In this document: positions 24,637 to 28,338 of the stretch, one piece after another
Layout: the number at the start of each line of letters is the position of its first letter
How positions within the stretch are numbered: position 1 is the first letter of the stretch
Source of the DNA: Tubiluchus corallicola
Taxonomy: Eukaryota > Priapulida > Priapulimorpha > Priapulimorphida > Tubiluchidae
DNA: 28,338 nucleotides
Assembly: GCA_030141605.1 (NCBI GenBank)
Contig: JAQGDQ010002461.1
Location: forward strand, 1-28,338
Reading direction: 5' to 3'
Notes under the pieces: model-generated
Database searches by the model: none
Told to the model about the DNA's origin: nothing
Seen by the model: only the letters and a program-made list of their open reading frames with translations
Position numbers and translations under genes: made by a program

Positions 24637-26391
24637 CTAAAAATCAAATTCCATCCCTAATGGCATCCTTGCCTGAATACCTGAGTACATCTCTAATTCA
24701 TTAATTTGTTGTATTATAGGATACAATTCCTTGTATTGTTTTTGCTCTATTTCTGTAGCTATTTTTTTGGATGTTTTACTTAATAGTTTAGATAAGGCTC
24801 CTTGGCTTTCAGGATAGTATTGCACTTGATAATCATCTGATATTCCCTCTCTTTTAGCTGCTATTTCTATAGCGTCATTTATGCCCCCTAACACATCTAC
24901 CAATCCATTTTGTAGTGCTTGATTCCCTGTCCAGATTCTACCACCGCCTATGTCTTCAACTTCCTGTGCAGAAAGTCCTCTATTAATTGCCAATTTTGAA
25001 GTAAATATATCATAACTCCTTTCTATATCTCTTTGAATTATTTTTTTTTCTTTTTCGGTCAAAGGCTGAAAAAAAGCGTATCGTAGGTCACTAAAAGTTC
25101 CTGTTTTGATTTGATCAGAAGTAACACCTAACTTGTTTTTTAAAAAGCCTTGCATATTAAATACCATGCCAAAAACACCAATAGAACCTGTAACAGTTGT
25201 CGGCTGTGCTACTATGGTATCGCAAGCCATAGCTATGTAGTAGCCTCCTGATGCGGCATAGTCCCCAAACGAAGCAATTACTGTTTTTTCTTGGGCTATC
25301 TGCTTTATTTCGTTCCAAATAATATCAGACTCCAGTGCACTTCCTCCTGGTGAATTAACTCTAAGTACTATAGCTTTTACATTTTCCTTTTTTTTCAATT
25401 TTTTTAAAAGAGCTACATATTTTTTACTATTTATCACATCATCATCGTCTTTTGATTTTATTTCTCCTTCTGCTACAATAACTGCTATTTTATTTTTTGA
25501 ATGCTTGTTTTCTGTATCTTGATACTCTATAGGAGAGACAAGTTTTATTTTTTCTTTGTCATCTAATCGTAAAACAGACTTGATTTTTTCTAACACATCA
25601 TGTCTATATGCTAACTCATCAACAAGACCATATTTCACGGCATCAGATGGTTTTTGTATAAATGCATTTTCACTAATTACCTCTAATTCTTGTTTCTTTA
25701 CCTTTCTTGTTTCACTTATATCATTTAATATATGATTATATATATCTCTGATGACAAGAGTTACTTGTAATTTAGAGGCATCACTCATTTTGTCTAATAT
25801 AAAAGGTTCTACTAGACTTTTATAGTCTCCTACTCTAAAGATTTGCGGTTTGATATCTAGCTTGTCAAGAGTACCCTTAAAAAATAGTGTTCTTAAAGAG
25901 AGTCCATCAAATTCTAAATTTCCAAAATCTGGTGTAAGATATACCTTCTCAGCAGCAGCGGCAACATAATATCCCCCTTCATTATAATCATCGTCATGGG
26001 CATAGACAAACTTTCCGCTTTCTTTAAAATCTACCAAAGCATCTCTTATCTCTTTATGTATTGCAAATCCTGCACCTATGGTAAAATTTTCCATAAAAAT
26101 TCCTTGAATTTTAGAATTTTCTTTGGCAGATTGTATTGTATTAACCAATTTGCCTATAGAGATTGTTTCTTTTGATTGGGCAAGTTGAGAAATAATTTTT
26201 TTCGTATTCGCTTCTTTTTTTTCTGCAATAACATAATCTCCAAAATTGAGATAAAGTACAGAGTTACTTTCTATTTTTTTCTCTTCTGGCACAAGAAGTA
26301 GTGCGCCTCCTATCAATAGGCCAATACCTAATGAGAAAAAAATAATTAGTGCAATTAAGCTTGCTAGTATATTTCCAAGAAATCTTAACAT
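24637..26391 (-). CDS. sppA: Signal peptide peptidase SppA, 67K type
   Basis: This is a membrane-anchored serine protease that degrades leftover signal peptides. An N-terminal TM helix (about 8-34) precedes two tandem S49 domains. The Ser-Lys dyad is split as in E. coli SppA: Lys191 in RVGDYKSLVEPF of the first domain and Ser381 in DYAASGGYYIA of the second. VNSPGGSALESD (345-356) and TVTGSIGVFG are also typical. The length (584) matches the long, two-domain form. It is the last gene of a minus-strand set with ilvE (28 bp upstream) and the adenosyltransferase gene. Confidence 0.94.
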   Translation of the reverse strand: MLRFLGNILASLIALIIFFSLGIGLLIGGALLLVPEEKKIESNSVLYLNFGDYVIAEKKEANTKKIISQLAQSKETISIGKLVNTIQSAKENSKIQGIFMENFTIGAGFAIHKEIRDALVDFKESGKFVYAHDDDYNEGGYYVAAAAEKVYLTPDFGNLEFDGLSLRTLFFKGTLDKLDIKPQIFRVGDYKSLVEPFILDKMSDASKLQVTLVIRDIYNHILNDISETRKVKKQELEVISENAFIQKPSDAVKYGLVDELAYRHDVLEKIKSVLRLDDKEKIKLVSPIEYQDTENKHSKNKIAVIVAEGEIKSKDDDDVINSKKYVALLKKLKKKENVKAIVLRVNSPGGSALESDIIWNEIKQIAQEKTVIASFGDYAASGGYYIAMACDTIVAQPTTVTGSIGVFGMVFNMQGFLKNKLGVTSDQIKTGTFSDLRYAFFQPLTEKEKKIIQRDIERSYDIFTSKLAINRGLSAQEVEDIGGGRIWTGNQALQNGLVDVLGGINDAIEIAAKREGISDDYQVQYYPESQGALSKLLSKTSKKIATEIEQKQYKELYPIIQQINELEMYSGIQARMPLGMEFDF

Positions 26392-26419
26392 GATCGTAAT
26401 ATTATTTAGTTGCTGTTAT

Positions 26420-27490
26420 TTAATTTTTTACTTTATGTATCCATTTAAATTTATCTTCTATCCTTCCCATTTTAATGTCTTCTAAAGTTTTTAACAACTT
26501 TAAGGACAACTCTCTGCTAGAAGAACTGTTCGGCAAAGCGTAGTCTTTGCCTTTATGTCCAATAGTTTCTATATGTGTAACGACGGCAGCCGTTCCTGAA
26601 CCAAAAGCTTCTTGCAATTTTTGGGTACGAATAGCTTCGATAACTTCATCAATCTCAATTTTTCTCTCTTCTACTTTTATACCCCAATCTTTTGCAAGTG
26701 TAAGAATGCTATCTCTTGTAATGCCTCCTAATATTGTATCAGAAAGAGCAGAAGTTATTAATTTATTGTCTATCACAAAAAATATATTCATAACTCCAGC
26801 CTCTTCAATATATTTATGATATTGCCCGTCTGTCCAAATTACTTGGTCATAGCCCTCCTGTTGAGCTAATTTAGCTGCATAGAGCGATGATGCATAGTTA
26901 CCTGCTGCTTTGGCAAATCCAGTGCCTCCATTAGCCGCGCGCGTATATTGCTGTTCTACTTTTAATTTAACAGGCTTTGAAAAGAAATTACCTACTGGAC
27001 TTGTTATCATTAGGTATTTGTATTTTAAAGAAGGCCTAACTCCAATAAACTCTTCGGAGGCAAATAAAAATGGTCTTATATATAAGGCACATCCTTGCTG
27101 AGAAGGTATCCATTTTTTATCTACGCGCAAAAGCTCATCTAAACCTGCCAAAGATAGTTCTTCATCATATGCTGGTATGCAAAGTCTTTCTGCCGATATG
27201 TTTAGCCTTTTAAAGTTTTTCTCAGGTCTAAAAACAACTATTTCATTATCAATGTTTTTATACGCTTTCAAGCCTTCAAATACAGATTGTGCATAGTGCA
27301 ATACCGCTGCTCCTGGTTTTAGGTTTAAAGTAGAATATGGCGTAATTCGTGGGGCTTCCCATTTTCCATTTTGAAAGTTTGTCTCAAATACATGATCTGA
27401 GTAACTTTTCCCAAAGGAGAGGTTATCAAAATTTATGTTTTTTAAGTTTGAATTTTCTGTTAAATTGTATGAAATTTTAATTTTTTTCAC
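26420..27490 (-). CDS. ilvE: Branched-chain-amino-acid aminotransferase
   Basis: IlvE is a PLP fold-type IV enzyme that transfers amino groups between glutamate and the 2-oxo acids of Leu, Ile and Val. The cofactor lysine is Lys194 in GTGFAKAAGNYASS. LHYAQSVFEGLKAYK (64-78), ALYIRPFLFASEEFIGVRP, IEEAGVMNIFFV and ILGGITRDSIL are typical of the longer eukaryote-like BCAT group also common in Bacteroidota. The length of 356 is normal. It lies 44 bp downstream of the adenosyltransferase gene and 28 bp upstream of sppA, with no clear TAnnTTTG box in the first gap, so the three genes may be one unit. Confidence 0.94.
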   Translation of the reverse strand: MKKIKISYNLTENSNLKNINFDNLSFGKSYSDHVFETNFQNGKWEAPRITPYSTLNLKPGAAVLHYAQSVFEGLKAYKNIDNEIVVFRPEKNFKRLNISAERLCIPAYDEELSLAGLDELLRVDKKWIPSQQGCALYIRPFLFASEEFIGVRPSLKYKYLMITSPVGNFFSKPVKLKVEQQYTRAANGGTGFAKAAGNYASSLYAAKLAQQEGYDQVIWTDGQYHKYIEEAGVMNIFFVIDNKLITSALSDTILGGITRDSILTLAKDWGIKVEERKIEIDEVIEAIRTQKLQEAFGSGTAAVVTHIETIGHKGKDYALPNSSSSRELSLKLLKTLEDIKMGRIEDKFKWIHKVKN

Positions 27491-27534
27491 TTCTAAATAT
27501 GTGTTTTAAGTTGAAAATTTAACTTATATATTTG

Positions 27535-28068
27535 CTACCAATATTTTTCTTCTACATTAAGTTCTTGTGCCCTTGTTCTTCCTAAAATAAACAAATAGTC
27601 AGACAATCGGTTTAAAAACATTAATATTTTTCCCGCATCAATTTTTTTGCTAACACAAGCCCTTTCTGCACGTCTACACACTGCCCTAGCAATATAGCAA
27701 AAAGAAACAATTTTATGCCCTCCGGGAACGATAAATTTTTCTTGCTTGCTTAACTTAGCATCCATTACATTTATTTCATGCTCTAATTTATCTGTTGCCG
27801 TTTCTAAAAATTTAGTGCTACTCAAATGCTTTTTGTCCTTTACATGGGAACTTGCCAATGTCCTTCCTATTTCAAACAAACAATTTTGAATATAAAAAAG
27901 AGACTGCTTTCTGTTTTCATCCCTTTCAAAATCATTCAATAAGCCAATGTATGAGTTAAGCTCATCAATATCGCCCATTGCACATATTAGTTTGTTGTTT
28001 TTTCGTACTTTTTTGCCCCCAATCAAAGTAGTTTTCCCTCCATCTCCTTGTTTTGTATATACTTTCAT
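27535..28068 (-). CDS. pduO: PduO-type ATP:cob(I)alamin adenosyltransferase
   Basis: This enzyme transfers the adenosyl group of ATP to cob(I)alamin to make coenzyme B12. The N-terminal ATP loop is VYTKQGDGGKTTLIGG (3-18). Later helices carry ARAVCRRAERACV and LNRLSDYLFILGR, the signature of the PduO/MMAB trimeric fold. The length of 177 is normal. Its presence implies a B12-dependent enzyme (for example methylmalonyl-CoA mutase or class II ribonucleotide reductase) elsewhere. It is divergent from hemH with a 69-bp gap and heads the ilvE-sppA set. Confidence 0.92.
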   Translation of the reverse strand: MKVYTKQGDGGKTTLIGGKKVRKNNKLICAMGDIDELNSYIGLLNDFERDENRKQSLFYIQNCLFEIGRTLASSHVKDKKHLSSTKFLETATDKLEHEINVMDAKLSKQEKFIVPGGHKIVSFCYIARAVCRRAERACVSKKIDAGKILMFLNRLSDYLFILGRTRAQELNVEEKYW

Positions 28069-28137
28069 AGCAATTTATTAAACTTTTTTTAATATTTGCA
28101 TTAAGGAAGAAATGAATATCGCAAAGTAAAGGTAAAG

Positions 28138-28338
28138 ATGGAAATAAAAAAACAAAAAAGAGGGATTTTATTGGTAAACTTAGGAACGCCAAAAAATACG
28201 AATCTCTTTTCTATTCAAAAATATTTAAGCCAATTTTTAATGGACAAAAGGGTAATAGATATACCTGCATTATTTCGGTGGGCATTAGTAAGCTTAATTA
28301 TAGTGCCTTTTCGTTCACCAAAGTCTCAAAAGGCATAC
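28138..28338 (+). CDS. hemH: Ferrochelatase, N-terminal part (runs off right edge)
   Basis: The first 67 codons are in the window, with no stop. GILLVNLGTPKNTN (9-22) is the hallmark start of ferrochelatase. It is followed by IQKYLSQFLMDKRVIDIP and, later, VPFRSPKSQKAY, matching the conserved RxYLxxFLxDxRVIDIP and PFRxxKSAxAY segments. The enzyme inserts Fe2+ into protoporphyrin IX, the last step of protohaem synthesis. A near-consensus -7 box (AATATTTG at about 28091-28098) lies upstream. Confidence 0.9.
   Translation, partial: MEIKKQKRGILLVNLGTPKNTNLFSIQKYLSQFLMDKRVIDIPALFRWALVSLIIVPFRSPKSQKAY

Noticed and set aside
27527-27534. TATATTTG on the plus strand between ilvE and the adenosyltransferase gene
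   Set aside because: It points into the antisense of the adenosyltransferase gene, and the nearest TTG is only 13 bases upstream. It is likely a chance match in AT-rich DNA.
1-28338. tRNA genes, CRISPR arrays, insertion sequences or prophage genes
   Set aside because: I found no cloverleaf-like sequence, spaced repeats, transposase or phage proteins. The only sizeable repeats are the lipoprotein units and the 22-bp duplication.

Overview
The window is a gene-dense chromosomal segment of a low-G+C (about one third by eye) member of the Bacteroidota, probably a Cytophagales-like aerobe. The phylum call rests on three things seen in the sequence. Promoters repeatedly show the Bacteroidota form TTG-N17-20-TAnnTTTG. 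Starts mostly lack strong Shine-Dalgarno sequences. The gene families are typical of the phylum (DUF4159, a Tat-exported Gfo/Idh/MocA oxidoreductase, lipoproteins with a lipocalin-like fold guess, a PyrR-PyrB pair). I saw no tRNA, rRNA, CRISPR array, phage or insertion sequence.

Left edge (1-1784): a small paralogous array of secreted lipoprotein genes on the minus strand. One copy runs off the left edge. A second copy has an almost identical promoter, leader and domain, but its signal-peptide region is broken by two small indels and it is fused to a third domain. A strong palindromic terminator lies between the two units. Next come uvrA (+) and a minus-strand run of four genes: an SpoU/TrmH-family RNA methyltransferase, a secreted leucine-rich-repeat protein, trkA and trkH (potassium uptake).

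Middle (8.7-19 kb): mutS (+) is split by two independent single-base deletions. It is followed by a two-TM RCK potassium channel and menD (menaquinone synthesis). Convergent to these is a tight minus-strand cluster pyrR-pyrB-GT9 glycosyltransferase-MATE transporter-hemC, with a -7 box upstream of pyrR.

Right part (19-28.3 kb): rpsT, radC, a DUF4159 protein and the Tat-exported oxidoreductase run on the plus strand. rpoN-hslV, and a PduO-type adenosyltransferase-ilvE-sppA cluster, run on the minus strand. The 5' part of hemH leaves at the right edge. Most of the content is housekeeping: DNA repair (uvrA, mutS, radC), K+ homeostasis (trkA, trkH, channel), haem (hemC, hemH), quinone (menD), pyrimidine (pyrR, pyrB), branched-chain amino acids (ilvE) and proteolysis (hslV, sppA).

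The two most interesting signals are the doubly frameshifted but otherwise well-conserved mutS, and the recombining lipoprotein array with duplicated promoters, hairpin leaders, a variable Asp-Pro hexanucleotide tract and homopolymer indels. The two could be linked if mismatch repair is really lost, but sequencing or assembly error must be excluded first. I did not find a convincing new multi-gene system.
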